Under the pieces are notes generated by a model. The model saw only the letters and a list, made by a program, of their open reading frames with translations. It did no database searches and was not told where the DNA came from. From an uncultured Planctomycetia bacterium (lineage in GTDB: Bacteria; Planctomycetota; UBA1135; GCA-002686595), in assembly GCA_937952135.1 (NCBI GenBank), contig CALFYL010000232.1, positions 1 to 8,190 on the forward strand: a stretch of DNA of 8,190 bases. Direction: 5' to 3'. The translations under genes and the position numbers were made by a program. Shown piece by piece: positions 1 through 5,878 of the stretch; position 1 is the stretch's first letter, and every line of letters begins with the position of its first letter.

Positions 1-428
1 GGGACAAGTGCCACCCGGTGCTGACGCGCAAGGACTTCATGGGTGCGTTCGAGCTCGCGTTCTACGGTTGGAAGTTGGGCGCGGCGCACACGTTCCTCGG
101 CCCGAACAACGCGACCGACTTGTGGGAGGTGAAGAAGCTCAACCACACGCACATGGTCCATTTAACGGAAAAGCCCGTGGAACTCGCCGTGCGTGCGATG
201 CAGTACTCCTCGCGTCCCGGTGAGAACGTGCTCGACTTGTTCGGCGGCAGTGGCTCGACGCTGATCGGAGCGGAGCAAACGCAGCGCAAGGCTTTCCTGT
301 GCGAACTGGACGAACTCTACTGCGACGTGATCGTCGAGCGCTGGCAGAAGCTCACGGGCCGCGACGCGGTGCTCGACGGCGACGGCCGCACGTTCGCTCA
401 GATTCGCGACGAACGGAGCGCGCAATGA
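1..428 (+). CDS. DNA methyltransferase, beta-class (C-terminal part; 5' end outside the window)
   Basis: This is the 3' part of a site-specific DNA methyltransferase that transfers a methyl group from S-adenosylmethionine to an adenine or cytosine amino group in DNA. Codons are read from base 3 and the frame is open to the window edge; the GTG at 18 is internal. Visible signatures are a TEKP motif (165-176), which usually precedes the SAM region, and the SAM-binding motif I DLFGGSGST (234-260). The catalytic D/N/S-PP-Y/F motif is not in the visible part. In beta-class enzymes it lies before motif I, so it should be upstream of the window. Phage-type orphan methyltransferases, often fused to an N-terminal ParB-like domain, commonly sit beside terminase genes, as here. 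No restriction endonuclease is visible, so a self-protection or anti-restriction role is inferred. The target base and recognition site cannot be told. The stop overlaps the next start (ATGA, 425-428). Confidence 0.88.
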   Translation, partial: DKCHPVLTRKDFMGAFELAFYGWKLGAAHTFLGPNNATDLWEVKKLNHTHMVHLTEKPVELAVRAMQYSSRPGENVLDLFGGSGSTLIGAEQTQRKAFLCELDELYCDVIVERWQKLTGRDAVLDGDGRTFAQIRDERSAQ

Positions 429-952
429 AGAACTCGATGGTGCCGCCCGACGCCTTCGCGTTGTACGTCGGCATGGGTCAAGACCGAACGTACGAAGCCG
501 TGGCCAAGCACTACGGCCTCTGCAAGCGCACGATCCTGCGCGCCGCGATCCGCGACCGTTGGCAGCAGCGCTTGGAGGACATCGAGCGCGAGGCGCAGGC
601 CGCGACCGATGCGAAGTTGGCGAAGGCCATGCTCGACATGAACATGCGGCACCGCAAGTTGCTGCTCGGCATCGCGTCGCGCGCCGCACAAGCGTTGTCA
701 CAGTTCGAGTTGAAGAGCGCGATGGAGGCCGTGCGCGCCGCCGAGGTCGCCGTGAAGCTCGAACGCTTGCTTGCGGGCGAGGCGACCGAGACCAAGACGC
801 TGTCGATCGAGCAGGTGAGCCGCGACGAGGTCAGTCGCTTCCTCGTGGCTGAGAACGAGGCCGACGACTGGGGAGACGAAGAGCGCATCGACACACTCGA
901 AGGCGAGGATGAGCGCGATGACGGCACGACTCTCGAAGAGCGCGTTGTTTGA
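425..952 (+). CDS. Terminase small-subunit-like DNA-binding protein
   Basis: A 175-residue protein. The ATG at 425 was chosen because it overlaps the methyltransferase stop (ATGA) and has GGAG at 415-418, six bases upstream. Residues about 22-46 form a helix-turn-helix (TYEAVAKHYGLCKRTILRAA) of the type found at the N-terminus of phage small terminases. A long charged helical stretch follows (about 47-125), which could be an oligomerisation segment. The last 30 or so residues are strongly acidic (DDWGDEER, GEDERDD). Small terminases recognise the packaging site on phage DNA and load the large-subunit motor. The position directly before the large-terminase gene supports this role; the sequence alone would only say helix-turn-helix protein. 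Leucine is often encoded by TTG here, unlike the replication genes further right. The 3' end overlaps the next gene by up to 44 bases. Confidence 0.7.
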   Translation: MKNSMVPPDAFALYVGMGQDRTYEAVAKHYGLCKRTILRAAIRDRWQQRLEDIEREAQAATDAKLAKAMLDMNMRHRKLLLGIASRAAQALSQFELKSAMEAVRAAEVAVKLERLLAGEATETKTLSIEQVSRDEVSRFLVAENEADDWGDEERIDTLEGEDERDDGTTLEERVV

Positions 953-1859
953 AGGCATCGGCTACGAGCCGCACGCTGGCCAGTTGCTCGTGCATCGCTC
1001 GAAGGCAACGCGGCGTGTGCTCAGTTGCGGATCGCGCTGGGGGAAAACCACATGCGCATCAGGCGAGCTTATCGCTGGGCTTTTTCAGCCGCGTCGAGAG
1101 GCATTGGGCTGGATCGTTGCGCCGACCTACGACTTGGCGCGGCTCGCGTTCGAGCGCACGGTGCGCGTGATCGAGCGCAAGTTTCGCCATCGCATCAAGG
1201 CGCTCTCGTTGCGTCAGCAGACGTTGACCGTGGTCAACTTCGGCGGCGGTCGTAGCACGCTCGAATCCAAGTCCGCTGACAACCCGTCGAGCCTGTTGGG
1301 CGAGAGCCTCGACTTCGTGGTGCTCGATGAGGCGGCGGTCCTCAAGCAGGAAATCTGGGAGCAGCACGTCTCACAACGCTTGGTGGATCGACGCGGTTGG
1401 GCTTTGCTCGTCAGCACGCCGGCGGGCCGCAACTGGTTCGCGAAGTTGCACCGCCGCGGTCAGCGCGGACGCGACGCGGACTTCGAAAGCTGGACCGCGC
1501 CGAGCTGGGACAACCCAACGCTCGACCGCGCGTTGATCGATGCGGAGCGCGATCGACTCGGTGCCAATGCGTTCCGCGAGCAATACGGCGGCGAGTTCGT
1601 CGGGCCGGACTTGGAGCCGTGTGATCGTTGCGGCGGACCGAGCCCGCGGGTTCCCGCCGTCGCGCTGCTCAACTGGGGCGAGGAGCATCCGCGTTGTCCT
1701 GAGTGCGGACTGCAAGTGAACAAGGACGGCAGGACGATCGTGCACAGGTTTCCGAATGGACGCGCGGGCTTGATGACGATGGTGCTGGACGGGCGTCCGC
1801 GTCCACTCGCTTCGCCGCTCGAATTGCCCGCGGCGGACTTGCAAGCGCGCGCGGACTGA
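909..1859 (+). CDS. Phage terminase large subunit, ATPase domain with zinc ribbon (no nuclease domain seen)
   Basis: A 316-residue protein related to the packaging motor ATPase that pumps phage DNA into the prohead. From the ATG at 909, the Walker A motif CGSRWGKTT is at residues 40-48, the Walker B and catalytic glutamate are in VVLDEAA (D140, E141), and the motif III/coupling sequence VSTPAG is at 168-173. FREQYGGEFVG (about 223-233) normally marks the end of the ATPase domain. A zinc ribbon follows (C238, C241, C263, C266), and the protein ends about 50 residues later. Typical large terminases run to 400-600 residues because an RNase H-like nuclease domain follows; none is recognisable here, in this frame or in the overlapping ones. 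It may be a truncated or decayed gene, or an ATPase that works with a separate nuclease. ATG 918 is an alternative start: GAGG (905-908) is nine bases before it, while GAAGG (899-903) is five bases before 909. Confidence 0.85.
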   Translation: MSAMTARLSKSALFEGIGYEPHAGQLLVHRSKATRRVLSCGSRWGKTTCASGELIAGLFQPRREALGWIVAPTYDLARLAFERTVRVIERKFRHRIKALSLRQQTLTVVNFGGGRSTLESKSADNPSSLLGESLDFVVLDEAAVLKQEIWEQHVSQRLVDRRGWALLVSTPAGRNWFAKLHRRGQRGRDADFESWTAPSWDNPTLDRALIDAERDRLGANAFREQYGGEFVGPDLEPCDRCGGPSPRVPAVALLNWGEEHPRCPECGLQVNKDGRTIVHRFPNGRAGLMTMVLDGRPRPLASPLELPAADLQARAD

Positions 1860-1928
1860 GCGCTGGTGTGTTCGCGGCGCACTTCGCGTCGCCCAAAGTC
1901 CAAGCAGAAGTCCAAGAGGCGGTGAAGC
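1860..1928. other. 69-base gap between terminase and integrase
   Basis: No promoter, terminator or repeat is evident. The only functional signal is the AGAGG ribosome-binding sequence (1915-1919) of the integrase. The short spacing suggests that the integrase could be co-transcribed with the packaging genes. Confidence 0.5.
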
Positions 1929-2846
1929 ATGCGCGTGAGCGATGCGCTGCGTGTGTACCTGGTGCAACTCGAAGCGGACGGCCGCTCGATGCACACGATC
2001 AAGCAAGCCCAGCGCCACGTGCGCTTGTTCGCGGCGTGGGCTGGCGACCCGCCGATTGCAGATGTCTCGCACGAGTTGGTTGCGAAGTTCTTGGCGAGCG
2101 ATGCCGTACGCCTGCGCGCCGACGGCGGGTCGCGCGAGCCGACGAGCAGCAACACGATCAGATCGTCTGTGCGGCGCTTCGGCGCGTTCTGCCACGCGGC
2201 GGCGTACGTCACGGCGGACCCGACGCGACTCGTGCGGCGCGCGCGCACACGGCCTCCGTCGCCCAAGGCGCTGAGCGAGAGCGACATGGCGAAGCTCATG
2301 AACGCGCTGGCGCAAGCGAGCACGCCGTTGGAGCGGCGCGACCGGACGTTGATCACGCTGATGGCGCGCACCGGTTTGCGCCTTGGCTCGCTGGTCGCGC
2401 TCGACATCGAGGACCTCGACTTCGACGCGGGCGAGATCCGCGTGCGCGTTCTCAAGAACGGCGGCGACGACGTGATCCCGATGCCCTTCGACGTGGCCGA
2501 ACTGGTACGCGAACACATCGGCGTGCGAGCCCACGGCGCGCTGTTCTTGAGCGCACACGGCGCGCGCATCGGACCGCGTCACGTGCGGCGGCGGCTGGAG
2601 CAGTGGGCCGAGCGGGCCGGGATCGGATCGGTTCATCCGCATGCGTTGAGGCACACTTTCGCGATGGCCATCTACTCGCGCACGGGCGACGTGCTCGTGA
2701 CCGCGGCGGCGCTGTGCCATCGGAGCGTGGCGAGCACGGCGATCTATGCGAAGCCGGGGCGGGACGCAGTGAGGAGGGCAGTGATGTCGAGCGACGATTA
2801 TGTACTTAACTCGACTCCCTCCCATGCCGCCCGCTGCGCCATCTAA
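1929..2846 (+). CDS. Tyrosine recombinase / phage integrase
   Basis: A 305-residue site-specific recombinase of the tyrosine (XerC/D-like) family. It cuts and rejoins DNA through a covalent phosphotyrosine intermediate and would integrate or excise the element. Residues about 1-100 are the SAM-like core-binding domain (YLVQLEADGRSMHTIKQAQRH). The catalytic domain has a full active-site set: R151 (TGLRLGSL), K176 (VLKNGG), H238 and R241 (HALRH), H264 (LCHRS) and the nucleophile Y273 (AIYAKP). The gene therefore looks intact and active. The ATG at 1929 has AGAGG at 1915-1919 and an in-frame TGA just upstream (1923-1925), which fixes the N-terminus. The size and lack of an extra arm-binding domain suggest a simple Xer-like integrase. 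It lies between the packaging genes and the replication block, where a portal gene would be expected in an ordinary phage. No tRNA or obvious attachment repeat was seen beside it. Confidence 0.93.
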   Translation: MRVSDALRVYLVQLEADGRSMHTIKQAQRHVRLFAAWAGDPPIADVSHELVAKFLASDAVRLRADGGSREPTSSNTIRSSVRRFGAFCHAAAYVTADPTRLVRRARTRPPSPKALSESDMAKLMNALAQASTPLERRDRTLITLMARTGLRLGSLVALDIEDLDFDAGEIRVRVLKNGGDDVIPMPFDVAELVREHIGVRAHGALFLSAHGARIGPRHVRRRLEQWAERAGIGSVHPHALRHTFAMAIYSRTGDVLVTAAALCHRSVASTAIYAKPGRDAVRRAVMSSDDYVLNSTPSHAARCAI

Positions 2847-2864
2847 CGGCGCGTGTAGTTGCGC

Positions 2865-2870
2865 TACATT
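2865..2870 (+). promoter_or_regulatory. Candidate -10 box for a leaderless transcript
   Basis: TACATT fits the TANNNT pattern of bacterial -10 elements and ends seven bases before the ATG at 2878. Transcription would then begin at or next to the start codon. No purine-rich ribosome-binding site lies before that ATG, which agrees with a leaderless mRNA. No good -35 hexamer is seen about 17 bases upstream (TCTAAC near 2842). The call rests on spacing and a short motif only. Confidence 0.35.
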
Positions 2871-2877
2871 GCGTGCC

Positions 2878-4011
2878 ATGGCGTGCAACAGACACAGCAG
2901 CGTTCCTGTTCGATGGGATGGGATACCTGAATGGGCGCAGACTCCGACCGAGCCGCCGCCGGAGTTCGAGGATCGCCGACTTCCGAATGGCCAACTGTCC
3001 AGCGAGGTCATGCTGGAAGCGAGTTTGAAGCTCCCGCACTTCTACGATGCGCTCGTCCCTGTGTTTTCACCCGCAGAGATCGTGTATCTGCAAGCCGAGT
3101 GGATCGCGAGTGAATGCTTCCACGCGGCGTGGAGACTGATCGACGGATTCCCTGCTGACGACGCCCCGGACGTCTACAACGCTGCGTTTGGAATCGCGAT
3201 CGGTGCGAACTTCCCATACGCAGTTTGGGCAGAAGCCGTCCCTGATTCACCGGATCCGGTAGCCGACGCATTCAAGCTGTACGAGAGGTGGAAGGAGCAG
3301 ACGAAAGCGAGCGCCCTCGATGGAACGGACCGCAGCCCGCGCGGGAAGCTGTTGCAGGCCATCTGTGTGACGACCTTCACCGAGGGTTGGAACATCGACG
3401 TGGAGGCGAGCCACAAGGGTATGGCCAACGTCTACGTCGACAACATCGGAGGCAACGAGGCAGACCCCTGCAAGCGCGAAGAAGTTCCCCTTGAGGCGGC
3501 GCTCGCTGTGCCTACCTTTCTTCGCAACTTGGGGTTGCGCGGAGTGTGGATCGCGAAGGGCGGTGCGGTCGTTGCGGACCGAGACATCGCGAAGGCCGCG
3601 TTCGACTTCGTCGTGCCGCGCGGGAATTCGCGGAAGGCGGGTCTGGTCTCGCTGGAGCCTGTTCTGGTTTCGGAACCCACGATCAGGGCGACCGACGTTG
3701 TGAGTCTCGCAGTGCTGCGAGAGCTGCGCGATCTCGCCGCCGATCGGGAGTACCCGATCTGGGGCGACGCCATTGATCTCGCGATGGGGCTGAGCCTCGC
3801 GAACCGTCGTCAGGTTGCCGACCGCATGGCGGCGGTGATTGCCAAGATGCACTCGCAACCCAGGCCCGTTCAGGCCGCCATCACGTACTTGTTCTTCCGG
3901 GGCCGCCACCGGCAGGAGACGGTCGCTGACGCCTTCCGCGTGCAGAGGAGCTCCATGAGGAACGCAGCGCCGATTGCGCAGGCTGTCATTGATGCGGCGC
4001 TGCCCGCGTAG
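2878..4011 (+). CDS. Unrecognised protein with C-terminal helix-turn-helix
   Basis: A 377-residue protein that I cannot assign to a family. The start at ATG 2878 is preferred because the in-frame ATGs at 2800 and 2824 overlap the integrase and have no ribosome-binding site. The first 45 residues are proline-rich and probably loose (RWDGIPEWAQ, PTEPPPEFE). Residues about 45-160 look helical, with tryptophans and aromatics (YLQAEWIASECFHAAWRLID, FPYAVWAEAV). The middle (about 160-280) reads as mixed alpha/beta, with TFTEGWNIDV and GVWIAKGGAVVADRDIAK. The last 49 residues (about 329-377), including AITYLFFRGRHRQETVADAF, resemble a helix-turn-helix, so DNA binding and a regulatory role are possible but unproven. 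There is no signal peptide or membrane segment. Third codon positions look less GC-rich than in the flanking genes (for example GCA, CCA, TTT, GAT), which suggests separate acquisition. It may be an accessory (moron-like) or regulatory gene. Confidence 0.75.
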   Translation: MACNRHSSVPVRWDGIPEWAQTPTEPPPEFEDRRLPNGQLSSEVMLEASLKLPHFYDALVPVFSPAEIVYLQAEWIASECFHAAWRLIDGFPADDAPDVYNAAFGIAIGANFPYAVWAEAVPDSPDPVADAFKLYERWKEQTKASALDGTDRSPRGKLLQAICVTTFTEGWNIDVEASHKGMANVYVDNIGGNEADPCKREEVPLEAALAVPTFLRNLGLRGVWIAKGGAVVADRDIAKAAFDFVVPRGNSRKAGLVSLEPVLVSEPTIRATDVVSLAVLRELRDLAADREYPIWGDAIDLAMGLSLANRRQVADRMAAVIAKMHSQPRPVQAAITYLFFRGRHRQETVADAFRVQRSSMRNAAPIAQAVIDAALPA

Positions 4012-4064
4012 ATCAGAAACTTTCAGAATCTTGGCCGGGGCGACCCGAGCTGCACACGGGAGGT
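4012..4064 (+). promoter_or_regulatory. Short intergenic leader before the replication operon, with abutting Shine-Dalgarno
   Basis: This 53-base gap is the only clear break before the tightly overlapped right-hand genes, so it, or the end of the preceding gene, should hold the operon promoter. It is locally A/T-richer at 4012-4031 (AGAAACTTTCAGAATCTT), but no convincing -35/-10 pair is seen. GGGAGGT at 4058-4064 is a strong ribosome-binding sequence that directly touches the ATG at 4065, with none of the usual 5-9 base spacing. This either weakens initiation there or means that initiation occurs further downstream. Confidence 0.35.
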
Positions 4065-4307
4065 ATGGCTACCTCTCAAATTGAATGTGCGCCGGGCATC
4101 AATGATGTCCGGCAGATCTTTCTCCCTGACTTACTCGTGATCGAGGACCTTGCGAGGGTCCTGCGGATCACTCCAGCCGGAGTCCGCGCTGCGCTGCGCG
4201 CTGGCCGACTCCCGGGCCGACGTATCGGCAAGCGCTGGTTTGTGAGTCGAGCGGCGCTGCTCGCGCATCTGGCGTCGAGCAACTTCGCTGCCGAGGTGCG
4301 CCCGTGA
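4065..4307 (+). CDS. Excisionase/AlpA-like helix-turn-helix protein (MerR-type, HTH_17-like)
   Basis: An 80-residue DNA-binding protein. Residues about 23-69 match the winged helix-turn-helix of the excisionase/MerR-like family: LLVIEDLARVLRITPAGVRAAL, then the turn GRLPGRRIGKRW, then a closing helix SRAALLAHL. The RIGKRW segment is the typical wing. Proteins of this kind act as recombination directionality factors (Xis) or as transcription activators such as AlpA in satellites. The adjacent integrase-bearing region and the downstream primase make either role plausible. The ATG at 4065 is used although its ribosome-binding site abuts it. An in-frame GTG at 4137 would still keep the whole HTH, but has no upstream Shine-Dalgarno. 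The stop overlaps the primase start (GTGA, 4304-4307), so the two genes are probably translationally coupled. Confidence 0.8.
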   Translation: MATSQIECAPGINDVRQIFLPDLLVIEDLARVLRITPAGVRAALRAGRLPGRRIGKRWFVSRAALLAHLASSNFAAEVRP

Positions 4308-5878
4308 ACCACGAGCAGCACCACCAGTCTGAACCGCCGTCGTTGGATACAGGCCGCGACGAGCGGCTCGCGACCTTCCTCACCGCCCTCGCTGGCGACG
4401 AACCGCACGGTGAGATCGAGTTGCGTCTGATCGAGGACAAGCGCGGCGGCTTACCCGTGGACCGACGCTGGTACAGCTCGCCTGCCGAAGTCGTGGCTGC
4501 GCTTCCCGAACTGCTGGCGAAGGCCGACGCGCGATCCGCGGCGATCTTCTTCGGCGTGCTCCGGCGACGCGCGAGGGGTGTCGGCACCGCCGCGGACTGC
4601 CTGAGCGGAGCCGTGGTCTGGGTCGACATCGACTTCAAGGACTTCAACGGCGGCGAGGCAGAGGCGCGTTCACGGCTGTGCGCGTTTCCGCCTGCGCCGT
4701 CGTTCCTCGTGCGGTCGGGGCACGGCCTACACGGGTACTGGATCTTGCGCGAGTCGGCGGAGCCCGGGGAGCTTTCCAGCCTGTCCAAGAACCTTGGGCG
4801 CGCTCTGGGGGGCGACCACACGCACGACGCGGCGAGGATCCTGCGCTTGCCCGGCACGTTCAACCGCAAGAACCCGGAGCAGCCCATCCTGGTCGAGTTC
4901 GAAGTGTTCGAGCCTGACCGTCGGTACAACCCCAGCGACCTCCTCGAAGCCGTTGATCTGGCCGGCTCGCACGCGCCGCAGGCGCAGCTACGTGCGCTGC
5001 CACCGCCGGACGATGGCGACTACGAAGAGCCGGTCGCGCCTTCGATGCCAGAGCGGGTTCGCGCGCTCATGCGGCGCAACAAGCGGATCGGGCGGTTGTT
5101 CAACAACCAGGGCAAGCCCGAGCTTGATGCCGACGGGGTCGAACTCGATCGGTCGTCCAGCGGCTACGACTTCTCGTTCGTCCTCGCCTTGATCAAGGAA
5201 GGCGTCACGGACCAGGCGGAGTTGGAGACCGCTCTCGCCAATCGGCCGGATGGCTCGGCGCTCGCCAAGGGGCCGCGCTACTGGAAGCGCACGGTCACGA
5301 ATGCGCTCGCGACGTTCGACGAGGCCCAGGAAGACGCGGAGGCCGACGCTGCGCTCGACTTCGAGGTCAAAGAGCTGTGCCTCTTCAACTCGAATCCAGC
5401 CCGCTACGTTGTGACGGTTGACGGCGGCACGTTCGTCCTCACGAGCGGGCAGCTTCGCTCGCCCAATGCCTTCGCGTTGGCGTTCATGGACGCGATCCAC
5501 CGCGTACCGGCCGTGCCCACGAAGCCCGAGATCTGGCACAAGATCGTCAATGGCTGGCTCACGAACGCGGTCGTCGTGGAACAGCCGCCGGACGCCTCAC
5601 GCGAACCGAGGTTCGTCGAGGCGATCGAGACCGCCATCGCCAACCTTCCCGTAGGCGATGCGGTCGAGGACCTCGACCACGGCAAGGCGGTCAAGCTCCC
5701 CGACGGCCGGGTCGGCTTCAAGACCACGGCGATGCAGCGCCTCTTGCGCGACGACTGGCCGACCCTCGACGCCGAGGACATCACCCGCGTGCTGCGCGAG
5801 CTGGGCTACACGTCGGCGTCGCACACCATCGACGGGACCAAGGTGCGCATCTGGAGCCGAGCCGATGAGCGCCCCTAA
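4304..5878 (+). CDS. Archaeo-eukaryotic (RepB-type) primase / replication protein
   Basis: A 524-residue protein whose N-terminal half is an AEP-superfamily primase, which would make primers at the element's origin. The catalytic signatures are in the expected order: the metal-binding DxD in VWVDIDFKD (D108, D110), the nucleotide-binding SGHGLHGYW (S138, H140, H143), and a third acidic residue in HDAARILRLPGT (D175), the conserved motif III of this family. A linker follows, then a helical segment (about 250-345) including SGYDFSFVLALIKEGVTD, which resembles the small helical domain found after viral and plasmid AEPs. The C-terminal 180 residues are not recognised, though the end (about 470-520) reads like a winged helix. 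No helicase Walker motif is present; that activity is supplied by the next gene. The GTG start at 4304 has GAGGTG at 4293-4298. The stop codon TAA (5876-5878) lies inside the first copy of the TAATA repeat that bounds the palindrome. Confidence 0.85.
   Translation: MNHEQHHQSEPPSLDTGRDERLATFLTALAGDEPHGEIELRLIEDKRGGLPVDRRWYSSPAEVVAALPELLAKADARSAAIFFGVLRRRARGVGTAADCLSGAVVWVDIDFKDFNGGEAEARSRLCAFPPAPSFLVRSGHGLHGYWILRESAEPGELSSLSKNLGRALGGDHTHDAARILRLPGTFNRKNPEQPILVEFEVFEPDRRYNPSDLLEAVDLAGSHAPQAQLRALPPPDDGDYEEPVAPSMPERVRALMRRNKRIGRLFNNQGKPELDADGVELDRSSSGYDFSFVLALIKEGVTDQAELETALANRPDGSALAKGPRYWKRTVTNALATFDEAQEDAEADAALDFEVKELCLFNSNPARYVVTVDGGTFVLTSGQLRSPNAFALAFMDAIHRVPAVPTKPEIWHKIVNGWLTNAVVVEQPPDASREPRFVEAIETAIANLPVGDAVEDLDHGKAVKLPDGRVGFKTTAMQRLLRDDWPTLDAEDITRVLRELGYTSASHTIDGTKVRIWSRADERP

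Noticed and set aside
1460..2569. 369-codon minus-strand frame
   Set aside because: Antisense shadow of the terminase and integrase, with low-complexity Ser/Arg/Ala composition.
1703..2809. 368-codon + strand frame overlapping terminase and integrase
   Set aside because: Mostly Arg-rich and overlapping a complete integrase. A short stretch near 1850-1945 (SAGVFAAHFASPKVQAEV) reads like real protein and could hint at an old frameshifted terminase tail, but it is too short to support.
2800..2877. Upstream starts (ATG 2800 and 2824) for the unrecognised gene
   Set aside because: Both overlap the integrase end, lack a ribosome-binding site and would add a Pro/Ala/Cys-rich tail. ATG 2878 with the -10-like box fits better.
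2847..2890. Integrase attachment site
   Set aside because: Only short repeats (TTGCG, GCGTGC) are present, with no second copy or tRNA end to support an att core.
1371..3011. 546-codon open frame on the minus strand
   Set aside because: It is antisense to the terminase and integrase genes, which have clear motifs. Its product is rich in Arg, His and Ala with no domain, as expected for a shadow frame in GC-rich DNA.
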